DNA from: Peltaster fructicola | Taxonomy: Eukaryota > Ascomycota > Dothideomycetes | Assembly (NCBI GenBank): GCA_001592805.2 | Contig: CP051139.1 | Coordinates: forward strand, 930,001-994,000 | Reading direction: 5' to 3' | Length of the DNA stretch: 64,000 nt | Part shown: positions 39,591-50,978 of the stretch, piece by piece | Layout: every line of letters begins with the position of its first letter | Numbering within the stretch: the stretch's first letter is position 1 | Program-made: the position numbers and the translations under genes | Notes under the pieces: model-generated | Told to the model about the DNA's origin: nothing | The model's database searches: none | What the model saw: the letters and a program-made list of their open reading frames with translations, nothing else

Positions 39591-41305
39591 ATGGCCAACG
39601 TAGCACCCACGACAGCACGTACAGTCGTCCAGCAGTGCGCGCGCCGCATCACGACCTCATCCGCATCCCTGTCATCTCGACGAGTGCGACAATGTATCGT
39701 TGCCAACCCCAGAAGAACATACGTCTCGGAGTCATCGCCTAGGAACGCGACAGTCAACGTTGACCAAGCGATACGAACGGAACACAAGGCATTCCTTGCA
39801 GAGACTGGTATTCAGCCTCGAGATGCACAACTTCCAGCTGCAGGCATCGCTGCTGATGCCGCCATGAGTCCGACTGCAGGTATTCTGAAGCAAGCCACCG
39901 TGATGGATGAAGGCACTCGACCGATCTACCTGGACATGCAGTCAACAACACCTACAGATCCTCGCGTACTTGATGCTATGCTTCCCTTCTTCACAGGCCT
40001 CTATGGTAACCCACATTCGCGAACACATGCATACGGTTGGGAGACGGACAAGGCTGTCGAGCAGGCTCGAACCCACATTGCAGACCTTATCGGTGCAGAC
40101 CCGAAGGAGATCATCTTCACAAGCGGCGCAACCGAAAGCAACAACATGAGCATAAAAGGTGTTGCAAGATTCTTCAAGCGATCAGGAAAGAAGAACCACA
40201 TCATAACCTGCCAGACAGAGCACAAATGTGTCCTCGACAGCTGTCGACATTTGCAAGACGAAGGCTTTGAGATCACATACCTGCCGGTGCAGTCAGACGG
40301 ACTTGTCAACATGGAAGAGCTGGAGAAGGCTATGCGACCTGAGACTGCCTTGGTGTCGATCATGACAGTGAACAACGAGATTGGTGTGGTACAGCCTATC
40401 GAAGAGATTGGCAAGCTCTGCCGAAGCAAGAAGATCTTCTTCCACACAGATGCAGCTCAGGCCGTCGGCAAGATTCCTCTTGACGTCAACAAAATGAACA
40501 TTGACCTCATGTCGATATCTGGACACAAAATCTACGGACCGAAGGGTATTGGCGCTTGCTACGTGCGAAGACGACCGCGAGTACGACTCGATCCCATCAT
40601 ATCTGGTGGAGGGCAAGAGCGAGGTCTCCGAAGCGGTACCCTTGCACCATCACTCGCTATTGGTTTTGGAGAAGCCGCAAGGATATGCAACGAAGAGATG
40701 GAGGTGAGTCAGTCCCTGTCGACCTTCCCTTCGTGCGATGATATGTTCAAACATGCATGGCTTTCTGAGTGCGCCTTGACCGGCGATCTGTGTGCTGCTC
40801 CTCAACATCTTCACTGACCTTGTTTCTGCTGCTGTCACTTACACAGTATTCAACTATCGAGACACAAGCTGACCATTCACAGTATGATACGAAGCGTGTG
40901 GCTGCACTCTCTGCAAAACTCCGAGATGGACTTCTTGCTATGGAGCACACTTCACTCAACGGACATCCTGACCGACACTACCCAGGTTGCGTCAATGTCT
41001 CATTCGCCTACGTCGAAGGAGAGTCGCTACTGATGGCGCTCAAGGACATCGCTCTATCGTCAGGATCGGCATGCACATCTGCCTCCCTGGAGCCTTCGTA
41101 TGTGCTCCGCGCATTGGGCAACAGTGATGAAAGCGCACACTCATCGATTCGTTTCGGCATTGGCCGATTCACATCAGACGCCGAGATCGACTACGTGCTT
41201 GATGCCGTACGAAATCGTGTCACTTTCTTGCGAGAACTCAGTCCGCTATGGGAGCTGGTTCAGGAGGGAGTTGACCTCAACACTATCGAGTGGTCGCAGC
41301 ACTGA
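39591..41305 (+). CDS. NFS1: Mitochondrial cysteine desulfurase Nfs1
   Basis: Two exons, 39591-40703 and 40883-41305, give 511 residues. Nfs1 takes sulfur from cysteine for iron-sulfur clusters and tRNA thiolation in the mitochondrial matrix. A basic, Ser/Arg-rich presequence (about residues 1-45) is followed by the class V aminotransferase fold: [38 protein letters not shown], the PLP lysine in [12 protein letters not shown], and the catalytic Cys in [22 protein letters not shown]. The intron is 179 nt, longer than most here, with branch AGCTGAC; it joins NEEME to YDTKRVAAL. The start at 39591 gives the usual N-terminus. The frame is open 20 codons upstream. Confidence 0.96.
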
Positions 41306-41444
41306 TCTAATCACCATTCTCACGATACCGTCCGCATGCGCTCGACCGAGCGACCTCTCCTCTATGATGCATCAAGCAGCACTCCGCTGCCTTCTTCTTG
41401 GGCGGAGTTGTTGTAGTACTACCTTATGATAGTGTATATACGGT

Positions 41445-43152
41445 CTACTTGCGTTCGAGACCATGCGCCTCGACTATTCTCTGTGCAACAGCTTCGCCAC
41501 TCCAATATGCTCCAGTTGTCGTGCCCATAGCAATGAAAGGAGCAGTGTGCTCACCTGCAAACCACAGTCCTTGCTCAGGCATGCCGTGACGCAGTGCTTT
41601 GATGTCTTCGTCCACACTCCTCGAGCCGATCTGGAAGTTGGTGTAAGACCCATAGCCTGCATATTCATCATTCGCCCAAGCACTAGCCAGGACTCCAGTT
41701 GGCGTACATTCCTTTGATCCTGCAACGTAGTGCGGTAGCAGAGAGTAGTATGGCTTGAAGAACTCGATGAGCGCGGTGTCAGCAGCTCCCTGAGATTGGC
41801 TCGACCGAATGATCGCTGCGATGTGCTTTGAGCATTCACCATATGTATAGAACATCAATGTCGGGTGACTACAGTCCTCTGGTAATGCTGCCAAGTTCAT
41901 GCCTGTCTGGCCCCAAGGCGCAGTATCATCAGGCTTTGTTGGTGATAACCATTGGAAGAAACCAGTGTGAGCAGAATCATGACTTGTGTTGTCCGGCTGA
42001 TGCACAGGTGCCGCAGTAGCTGTCACGTTCGGCGTCGCTCGCGTATCCACACTTGTGCCTGACGTTTGTTGCTTTCGGGCCACAGGTTGCCAGAAGGCTG
42101 TAGGAAACGAGACTAGGACCTTGTCCAATGTACCATAGCCCATATTGTCGATAGCGGTAGAGATTGACTTGGTAAGAGCTGGCTGAAAGGCTGCTTTGTT
42201 ACGCTTGAGCCAGCCCAGCGGTGTTGTAACTATGATGTCGTCAAACTCGTGACGCTTACCATCCTGCGTTTCAAGGCTTGACTTTCCCGGATCCTGCGCA
42301 CTGCCTCTAGGCCGGATTCCAGCCACTGGTGTGTTGAGACGGATATCAGCCTTCTCTTTGGCATGTGCAGCCACGGCCGTCAGTATCTTGCTATAGGTTC
42401 CAGCCACGAATGGATTCTCGCCCTCGATGACCTCCTCCAGCCAGAAGAACTTCAGGCTCTGCTTTGTGAACGAGCTACCAACATAGGCGCCCCAAACACT
42501 AGCGATCTGCAAGAGGGTTTCTCGTTTTCGCTTCGCCTCTTCGCCAGGCAGGTCGGTGAAAAGACCCTCCACCTTCTCGAGATAGAAGTCATACAGACTT
42601 CGCTCAGGATCGATTGAGTCATGCTGTTCGTTGCTGTGTTTGAAGGCAGCCGCAATCAGGCCGTCTTCCCACTGCAACGCTGCGTACTTGGCTACGTCTT
42701 CTTCGCTGAGACTCTGGCCTTTGGAGTCCCATATAGTGGATGATTCATCCCAACCATGTAGTCTAGTGCTTGTCTCTACTGCTAAGCGCATGATAGGATT
42801 ATCGTTAGTGCCGTGTATCCAGTTCGCGCCACTGATCTCATTAGTCGAACTTTGGCAGAGCTAGCTTAGCAGACTGTACTCACAGATCAACAAGGTGACC
42901 TGAAAGTTCCTTCTGGGCCACTCGTCCTCCAACTCGACTTCGAGCCTCAAAGATAGTTACACTGATCCCATGACTGAGCAGTATGTCTGCTGCGCGAAGA
43001 CCGGCAAAGCCAGCACCCACAATGCCTACACGTAGAGGGCTCGAGGAGAGGACAGTGCGAAACATGCTGCGAGAGGATCCAACGCTGAGGTCTTCTTTGA
43101 TCTTCGACCTACCAGCTCTATCCAGGTATGTGCTGTTCTCAAAGCATTCCAT
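41445..43152 (-). CDS. FAD-dependent amine oxidase (polyamine oxidase-like)
   Basis: Two exons on the minus strand, 42884-43152 and 41445-42831, give 551 residues. The protein has an N-terminal FAD-binding Rossmann motif, [17 protein letters not shown] and [10 protein letters not shown] (about residues 42-77), then GANWIHGT after the intron and the C-terminal FAD contact [25 protein letters not shown] near the end. This is the flavin amine oxidase layout of polyamine oxidases such as Fms1, which oxidise spermine or spermidine. A low-complexity insert (residues near 350-385) is unusual. The intron has donor GTGAGT and acceptor TCAG; frame is kept across VDL|GANW. The exact substrate cannot be told from sequence. 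Confidence 0.88.
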
Positions 43153-44019
43153 ACTGTCTCCCAGAGGCTAAGGATAGAAAAGGCAGAAAGGAGTAAGGAG
43201 ATGTCCTGCCTATGTCCCTCAGGCGCCTTTCATGATATCCTGGAAGCTTGTGACTCTCCCATCAGTGACACACATGTAGGCCTTATTGAATGAGTCCACT
43301 CAGTCAGTGCCTCGATGGGGTTGCCAGTCACAGACTGGACGATGGCAACGTGTCGAGTCTGAGGCAAAAGTGGATGTCGATAATGTGTCGTCACAACCGG
43401 GCACGGACCACATTCTACCCTTGACCACACCTGTTCACTATCGTTGTCACTATCATTCCTACTTGATCATCACCACGATCCATTGCCGTCGTTCCGTAGC
43501 TATCTTATGCACTTGAAGCACCTACCGCCTTGCTTGTCACGCAAGCGCCCAGGGGTTGTTGTGTCCCAAGTGTTGAGGAACGGTAATGCTGAGCCTCATC
43601 TGCGGTCATTCGCGGACTACGAAAGCTTACATTCCGTCTACCTGGGCGCTCCGCAGATCCTACAAGACCGTCACCAGGAACCTCCACGCCGGCAGCATCA
43701 CGGTCTTGGGCTATGGCCAACAGCTGCGGTCAGTGTGTCTGTGCTGACCGAGCAGTGTGGCGCTCGCGAAGAGTAGGCGCTGCAAGTACAACCTCACTTC
43801 TGACCCATGATAGAAGAGTGTTCAACAGTACAGAGTACCAATGGTGTGCTATTCTTACAACAAAGCTCTAGAATGAGTGTCCAATCCTCCTCATTGTGCC
43901 GCAATATTACACACACTGTGCCGTAACCAACAATGCCAAACGCCCTCGAATGTCTCCAATATGTCCCCAACCTGAATGCCAGTCCCGATGCCGGTTCGTC
44001 GCACGACGTCGCCGGACTA
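43153..44019. other. Intergenic region
   Basis: These 867 bp hold the amine oxidase promoter and the 3' side of the NmrA-like gene. The open frames seen are short and unlike known proteins. Confidence 0.4.
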
Positions 44020-45089
44020 TCACTCCAAATTCCACTTGCGCTTGAACCATTCCGAGAAGCGGACTGGCTGCACGCCGGGAAAGAGTGTGTTCATGTTGGA
44101 TGTTGCGTAAGCGTAGCGTCCTTCCGACGTGGCCAGTAGTGTATGCAGGACCACAGCTCGAGACCGATCGTTCTGCACCACGGCCAATTGGATGGCAGAT
44201 CGCAGTGTAGCTGGGCTATGCAACTCTCGTTGAAAGCTCTCGCCTAAACACATGTTAATCCTGGTCTGGCACTAACACATAACCATCGGACTTACCCTTC
44301 AGCCTCTCCACCACTGCCACAAGTGCAAGGACCGGCACCCTTTCGCCAGACATGCAGAGCTCTCTTGGCCAACGAGGCATGTCCACGGCCTTTGTAACGA
44401 ACCGAGCCACGTCCTGTAAGGAAGTCATACAGATGGCAACGTTAGCCTGGCCTTGGCCGTCCACGGCTGGTATCTGCGCGGTCATGTTGCGGACGTTCAT
44501 GATGTAGTCACCCTCCTCCGCAAAGCCAGATGTCTCGCCGACCAGTGCCTGCTTGAGACCTCCTGGTTGGAATCGTTCGTAGAAGACGCCGCAGACGAAA
44601 TTGGTCCATTCAATTCTGCCGTCAAGTTTGACCAGTATCTTCTGTATGTTGTTGCGATGTCTATCCAACGGCGATCCATCCGGTCGTAAGCTCGGAAGTC
44701 CTTCGAACTCGGCCGGTGCGAACCTTCTACAACGTTTCCGGAGTGCTGCCTTGAGCAGTGCCACTTGATTGGCTCCTGTGACGGTTGAGATCACGGTATC
44801 GATGCCGTTGAGTGCAAAGGCCAGATCTTCTTCATCCTCGTAATCGACAACAGCTACTTGGAAGCCCTTGGCAGCAAGTGATGGTTGCTCCTGCTTGCTC
44901 GTTAGTAACTGTATGCATGATGGTATGCTCTGCGATCCGAGGAGGAACACGTTAAAGGCCAATTGGGATTGCTCGACGTACTGTTCGGGAGAGAAGGACA
45001 ACGTAATGACTGGTCTCTTGATCGATGTAGTAAGCGATCAGTCGTGCAAGACCGCCACTACCAGCTACTGCTATTCGCATCATAGACAT
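44020..45089 (-). CDS. NmrA-like / isoflavone-reductase-like NAD(P)-binding protein
   Basis: Three exons on the minus strand, 44982-45089, 44296-44890 and 44020-44243, give 308 residues. The start MSMMRIAVAGSGGLARLIAYYI carries a glycine-rich NAD(P) motif. After the first intron (branch TACTAAC) comes EQPSLAAKGFQVAVVDYEDEEDLAFALNGIDTVISTVTG, typical of atypical short-chain dehydrogenases of the NmrA/CipA-like group. Later blocks are RFAPAEFEGLP, WTNFVCGVFYERF and SLQDVARFVTKAVD. Members act as redox sensors or as small-molecule reductases; this one has no clear substrate. Two more in-frame ATGs (45083 and 45080) are possible starts. The second junction joins VVERLKG to ESFQREL. Confidence 0.83.
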
Positions 45090-47045
45090 ATTTGTGACCA
45101 GCGATGAGAAGTGAGTGGCAAGCAATCATATATGATCGACGCTGAACAAACCGGAAGCTTAGATGGCTCAGCAGACCGCGTGACGGTCGACGGCTTATAT
45201 GCACTGCCAGTGTGAAAGGCGTCTCTTGAAGCCTGCTATGCAAGAGCAGGATCGATGGGGCAAGAAAGATGAGAGCCAGTGATACATCAAGTATACCTAG
45301 CGTCCGCGATCGAGGAGTGAGTCAAAGAGTGAGGAAAGGAGTATGGATTGTCGATCCGGACAGCAAGCACCCTGCCATACGAGATCTTGGCTGACTATAG
45401 CGAGAGGTCGGGCCATGGCGACCCCGTTGTGTAATGATCCTGATGAATGCTTGCAATGTATTGTAGGCATTTCCTGTCTAGCGTTCGCAATTGTAGGTCA
45501 AGCATAGACATAGATCTTGGTAGGAAGCAGTGGAGCCTGTCAGAAGAGCTTGACCAATCTCGAGGCTGAAGCTCTACTTCGCGATTAGCACTGACAGGTG
45601 AAACTTACCTGTTATAAGGCATTCAAAGCACCAATCAGGCATAAACAAACAACTATTTGGAGCAAGATGGCACTCGGTCCGACGTTGCAAGATCATCCCT
45701 AAGTCCTTGAGACCTCGCTGAGCTTCTGATCAGCCGCATCTGTCCGTCGTAGAATTCTCGAGATGCATATTCATTCATGTTACCACCTTCTGTATTAGAG
45801 GCGATGATGAGGCATTGGTGGACAATGGGCTGAGTCATTGTGCACAGTCATGCTCCATCAGGACTTGCGAATGACACTTCCCGGCGATGTCCAGAGGAGT
45901 GCTGTGAGTATGGTGGCGCTTAGTGAATTGTATCGCAATAAATGCGATGGTAACACGCCATCTCGTGATGGCCAAATGTTGATTAGTCGGACAGACCGAG
46001 CTTGTGGCTTGAGCTGATCTGGTGATTGCGACGAAGCATTGCGCCGACCAGCACATATCGTCATGAATGCTGCTGAGTTTAGGCTAGATCCTGCGGTCAG
46101 GATGCGACATCGAGGGAGTGGCTGCCAAGCTGTTGTGAGCGTTAGTCGAAGCGTCTAAATAAGATATTCGTCGAGCGAAGCCGTGGGGAAGCATAGCCAG
46201 CCTGCACGTTTCTGCCTAAGTGGCCCCAATGTCGAAGTCTGGCTGAACACACTCGTAGAGCGCACTAGACGCTTCATGTGGACCAGAGTAGAGCTCAACG
46301 TAGAGATGATTGGGAGGCCTGCACGGTTACGGGTAAAGCCTTCGACACGAAGGAGCTGGAGAGCTGTTGGAGCCACTTGGAAAGTTCGAAGGAACATAGT
46401 AGTATGCTTGAAATTGGCGGCTGAGATTGCAGATTCCTCATGTTCGTGTCCTTTCCGTAGCAACACTGCAAGTGTTAAAACACTTGCGGCACAGTCGATG
46501 ACACTGTCTTGCAGAGGTCACGGCTGAAAGACAATGAGTTACTGATCGGATGGTGCGGAAGGTCCGGGTTGGAGCTCCCGCATTGCCATGACATTGGCAG
46601 GATCCTCACTGCAGTGCTGACGAGGCAACATGGGCGTTGGCGTACGTAGTGCTACATTCGAATACTGCGCAGAAGTCCAGTTATTTGGGTTGCAGAGGAC
46701 GAGCATCACGTGACCAGGCGTCATGCTCGTGTCGCTCGTGAGCCGTGGTTGAAATCGGTGTTGCCGTAGTCGATGCTCTGTATGCCGACTGCAGGGCGAT
46801 CATCACCGTCATGGCCGCGATGGAGGAAGATGAAGGGAGATGTCAATGAATAGCGTATAAGTGAGAAAAAGAGACGATGCGGAGAAAGTCCTCGCGATCC
46901 AAGCACTGTTCTAAATTGCGGTGTACTGTCTGTGCGTCACCGACGCGTGCTATAGCGCGTCAAGGAATCGACAACATTGCTCGGTGCCGGTTCTTGAGTG
47001 TTCACAAGCCAGACCACCAGCATCACGACTACGTTGGTACAACTA
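45090..47045. other. Long intergenic region upstream of the homeobox gene
   Basis: Nearly 2 kb shared by the divergent NmrA-like and homeobox genes. It holds a CACGTG at 46707-46712 and an MCB-like ACGCGT at 46943-46948. Short open frames overlap on both strands and look like chance. Long upstream regions are common for regulatory genes. Confidence 0.45.
46943..46948. promoter_or_regulatory. MCB-like (MBF) site upstream of the homeobox gene
   Basis: ACGCGT, the core of the MluI cell-cycle box, lies 98 bp before the homeobox ATG; a near match (GCGCGTC) follows about 12 bp later. Yeast YOX1-type genes are cell-cycle regulated, so an MBF link fits but is inferred. Confidence 0.45.
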
Positions 47046-48580
47046 ATGGAGCAAGAGGCAGAGCACAGCGTGTCTTCGTCTCAGGAGGAGCCGGCCACAT
47101 ATGCCTTCCTGAACCACTCTACAGACACACTGGTCAACAAGCTGCCGCCTGAGGTTGACAACAAGCCATTGGCACGGCAGAAGAGGAAACGGACCAGGTT
47201 CGTGGTTCATCGAGCTGGCCTCTCAGCTCGTACTGACGACAGCATAGTCCTGAAGACCAAGCTGTGCTCGAAGCTGCCTACCTAAGAAATCCCAAGCCTG
47301 ACAAAGACGAGCGGCTTGCCCTGGTCAACCAGATCGCTCTCGGCGAGAAGGAGGTCCAGGTGAGTACACGGTCGGTCACATCAGAAACCATGCTAACACA
47401 GTAGTAGATATGGTTCCAGAACCGAAGACAAACCTCACGGCGAAAGTCCAGACCACTACTGCCACACGAGATAGCCCAGTTCCAGATGTCTCGCTACGGC
47501 TCTACTACGTTCGGTAGTGAAGACACCGATGCACAGCTCTCTGACGAGCATATCGACGCAGCTAGTGCGACCCAGTCGAATGAAGACTCAGACGTCTCTG
47601 CAGAGCAGCGAAGAAGCTCCCAAGTCGAAGCGATTGCCACTCAGGCGAGCACTCTACCGTCATTCAGCCAGACTTCACAGGAGTCTTCCACTTACCTCGC
47701 CAACAAACGTAGCCTGCCATCGTTGTCACAGGTACTGCAGAACCTTGACCGCAAGCAGGCACCATCCGACAGGGAGAGCCTGCGCAAGTCTGCATCGTTC
47801 ATCCGGTTGTCCATGACATCCGAGGGAGCTGCCAGAGTTGTCACTAAGGATAGTGTTACGCCCTCGCCACCACGTCCAGTTGCGACAGACAATCAGGAGC
47901 TGGCTCAGCCTGCAAGAGACGAGTCTCCTTCACGTCGACCAGAGCCACCTCGACAGAACAGCTTGAAGCGGTCTGCTAGTGGTCGATCTCGTGATTCTCG
48001 AGCTTGGGAGTTCTGGTGCGACAAAGACTGTCGATCGGAGCTGGAGGAGAAGGCTGAGAAGGACGGTAAAGGCTCTGCGGCTGATGCTATCGGACTGATG
48101 CGTGCGGCAAACAGTCGAAAGGCACTGCAACCGTTAGCTCACAAGCAAAACGCAGCTCTGGCGAGGCACCAGTCGTGGGCGATGAGACAAATGAAGCCAG
48201 ACATCAGGCGGCCCGGTCTGCAACGGTCGCAGACATCAGAGGGCAGGTTGCAGACTGCACATGGCCACGCGAAGAGGAAGCGTTTCGATAAGCCTGGTGC
48301 TCTGGACTCCTCCATGTCTGTGCACATCCCTGATAACGAGTCTGACAAGGAGAATTGGTCGCCTGGTGGTGCACACGAGAGGGGAGACACGTATTCTGCT
48401 GCTAAAGGCCGCATCCTCGGAAGCAAAGCAGATGCCGAGAACGTTGCGGTGGAGGACGATGCTGAGGTCGCAGCATTCATGAAGGGTGGCCGCAAGGCTC
48501 AACGGCTACCAGCAGGGGATGAAGAGCTTGACTGTGTCCATGGCTTGTTGTCCTTGAGCCAAGGAAATTGGGCATCATGA
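47046..48580 (+). CDS. Homeobox transcription factor (Yox1-like)
   Basis: Three exons, 47046-47197, 47248-47359 and 47408-48580, give 478 residues. The spliced homeodomain lies near residues 45-110: QKRKRTSPEDQAVLEAAYLRNPKPDKDERL, then EKEVQIWFQNRRQTSRRKSRP. The NPKPDK loop and WFQNRRQ recognition helix match fungal Yox1/Yhp1-type repressors of cell-cycle genes. The rest is Ser/Gln/Arg-rich and looks disordered, apart from a conserved-looking block, RAWEFWCDKDCRSELEEKAEKDG, near residue 275. The second intron ends CACAGTAGTAG; only the last AG avoids an immediate in-frame stop. An in-frame ATG at 46998 could add 16 residues. Confidence 0.85.
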
Positions 48581-49070
48581 ACGTCGATGGATTCCCGAAT
48601 GACGAGACCATATACCCAGTTGGTACTTGGTCATGACCAGGTTCAACCAGGACGATACCCTATACTCAGTAGCTGTGCACAATCTATATGAATGAGTCAT
48701 TGAAGTGTAGCAGTGAAGATACACCACTCGCATAGAGATGCTGCCAGTGAAGCGTCTGTGATCGGTTGTCCAACCAATCAGACACGAGCACCCGAGATTG
48801 GAATCTTCCCTCTGCTTGCCTGCAGCCGAACATCACACCTCGCATCCACTGTAAAACCCATCGAGATTAAGAACTATCAGCTGAGCTGTCGTGCGGCGAG
48901 GATAGCACTGATGCCTACGCAGTTGGTGGCGTTGGAGGATGCCAGGCGTCTTCGTCATTCGAAAGATGATGAGACCGCCTGCGTGAACGCCGCAAACACG
49001 AGTACATAAACGCCGCTCACGCTCACGACAACGAGCCTTCTTCTCCTTCCTTAGCATCCTCTTGAGAATC
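48581..49070. other. Intergenic region
   Basis: These 490 bp lie between two genes on the same strand and should hold the F-box gene promoter. Nothing else recognised. Confidence 0.4.
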
Positions 49071-50864
49071 ATGGACAGCTTGTCGTTCGAGCTTCTCGTC
49101 CTCGTTACCGAGCATCTTGATCATCGTGCTCATCTCAACTTCTCACTAATCAACAGACGATGCAGGTCTGCAGCACTACCTCGCATCTTGAGCACGATCA
49201 CCATCGCTTTCGACACATCTCAGGAGCTGGATGCTTCTGTCAGCCAGCTTACGAGCGTTCTCGCATCGACAGCTAATCATAATCATGTTCGGCATCTCAA
49301 AGTCATCGGCGCAGACCTTCAAATCTACTATGACCCGGAGTACGAGGGTCTGTTCGCTCGACCACCTGAGTATTGGAGCTACGCTCGTCCCTCTTACAGA
49401 CTCCCAGAGCTTTGGATAAGTGAGACACAGTGGCAGCCCCTAGGCTCTCTTGTTGAGGGTTTGCCAATGCTTAAAGACGTTACTTGGGCCACCCGGGAGC
49501 AGATACCCTTACGTATCTTAAGACACCTACACACCATGGTACCACGCTGCCGACTTCACATGCGCAGCTTCCATCTCCAGAGCCTCTCGCAGTCTGGTGA
49601 TGAGATACTTAAAATCAGTTCTCATGACCTAGAGCTGGCAACATCACCCTGTCTCTACAGTCTGGTTCGGTATCAAGAGTTCGACGGTCACAACGATCAT
49701 AACGAACAGGCCATATACGAGATGCTGGCTGGCGGTGCTCCGAATCTGAAGGAAGTGTTCTACCAATGGTTCGAGGGCGGTCAGTATCTGGCGAAATCGT
49801 TGGCTAGCCGAAAGCCACGTCAAGCCTGGCAACCGGGCACCATCGAACCGTCTGCAGATTCTGTCGGTCGTCTTGAATCTCTTGCATTCAAGGTACGTGG
49901 ATATGGGATTATGCGCATGCACAACATACGCACCGATCTATCTGCTTTGAGATCGCTGGAGTTGTTTCAATACCTTTCCAGAGAGAACTTCGACTGGCTT
50001 CTTGGGAAAAGCAGGGAGTTCTCAGGGCTTCAGCAGCTCACCATAGGGTGGCAAAGGAGACACTTCGACGTCTCGTTCTTCCTAGCGCTGCCGGCCTTGC
50101 GGTCTCTGTGTTTGTATGATCTCTACGATGTGGAAGCGATGTGCACCATCATCGAGCACTCCTCGCAGTGCCTACGGGTCCTCCAACTCAAATCAAACTT
50201 TTACAACCCGAAGCTCTTCTCCACGATACTGGATAACTGTCCTTATCTTGAGGAACTGGGCTTGAACATATCTCGGGACGCTGGTTCGCTGGAAGAAGTC
50301 GCAACTTACAGGAGCTTCGGAAAACTACCAGCACTCAGGACGGTAGCACTGCAACTTCACACTCGTCACGATTTCAGTGAGTACAGGTATCTCGAACCCG
50401 GCCAGCATCAGAATCTTGATCTCTCCGACAGGCACAGCAAGCTGCGTGGCATCCTAGTCGATCTAGCCGTGGACGAAGCCTTGGCTAGGTCAATATTCAA
50501 TGCGATAGCTTCAGCGAAAGAGGCCAAAGATTCTCCGCTCGAATCCTTGGAACTGAGTGTGCACGTACCAAAATACGAGGTCGATGAGGTGACACGCTTT
50601 TTGGAGTTCGTGGGTCGTTCCTGGCGCTGTACTCGATTGTTTGATGGCAGCAAGGACGCCTATAGCTGTTCTGTGGAGCTCTTGGATCCTCGAGAGGCAG
50701 GCACACGAGAAAGTATAGTAGAAGAAGAATGGCTGATTGGCCTGATGGAGAACGAAGATGCACCAGCAGTGCACGATGTCTGGCCCAAGAGTCGAGATAT
50801 TGCGGTGGAAGACGCTTGGCACAGCTTTCCACTGTCTGGAGGATCTTGCCCTACTCGAGAATGA
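49071..50864 (+). CDS. F-box protein with degenerate leucine-rich repeats
   Basis: One exon, 597 residues from the ATG at 49071 (MDSLSFELLVLVTEHLD). The N-terminal 40 residues fit an F-box (LSFELLVLVTEHLDHRAHLNFSLINRRCRSAALP), which binds Skp1 in SCF ubiquitin ligases. The rest has loosely repeated Leu-rich stretches (LRSLCLYDLYDVEAM, LRVLQLKSNFYN, LEELGLNI, LRTVALQLHT) likely to form an LRR-like substrate-binding solenoid. The substrate is unknown. Proteins of this layout are expanded and poorly conserved in filamentous ascomycetes. The frame extends 3 codons upstream to a non-ATG codon only. Confidence 0.75.
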   Translation: MDSLSFELLVLVTEHLDHRAHLNFSLINRRCRSAALPRILSTITIAFDTSQELDASVSQLTSVLASTANHNHVRHLKVIGADLQIYYDPEYEGLFARPPEYWSYARPSYRLPELWISETQWQPLGSLVEGLPMLKDVTWATREQIPLRILRHLHTMVPRCRLHMRSFHLQSLSQSGDEILKISSHDLELATSPCLYSLVRYQEFDGHNDHNEQAIYEMLAGGAPNLKEVFYQWFEGGQYLAKSLASRKPRQAWQPGTIEPSADSVGRLESLAFKVRGYGIMRMHNIRTDLSALRSLELFQYLSRENFDWLLGKSREFSGLQQLTIGWQRRHFDVSFFLALPALRSLCLYDLYDVEAMCTIIEHSSQCLRVLQLKSNFYNPKLFSTILDNCPYLEELGLNISRDAGSLEEVATYRSFGKLPALRTVALQLHTRHDFSEYRYLEPGQHQNLDLSDRHSKLRGILVDLAVDEALARSIFNAIASAKEAKDSPLESLELSVHVPKYEVDEVTRFLEFVGRSWRCTRLFDGSKDAYSCSVELLDPREAGTRESIVEEEWLIGLMENEDAPAVHDVWPKSRDIAVEDAWHSFPLSGGSCPTRE

Positions 50865-50978
50865 TCGAAGAATAGGCTCGATGGACAACAACGAGTTACA
50901 GTTGATATAGTAGTACAGGCACTGTTTCATATGCAGGCGGACCGTCGCTACTGTACACTACACCTAGCAGCATAACAC

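Noticed and set aside
40704-40817. Alternative C-terminus of Nfs1 by intron retention
   Set aside because: It lacks the catalytic cysteine region; the spliced form restores the conserved second half.
44869-45001. Start of the NmrA-like gene inside the second open stretch
   Set aside because: That reading begins at a non-ATG codon within the intron. The upstream exon supplies the glycine-rich nucleotide-binding motif and keeps frame.
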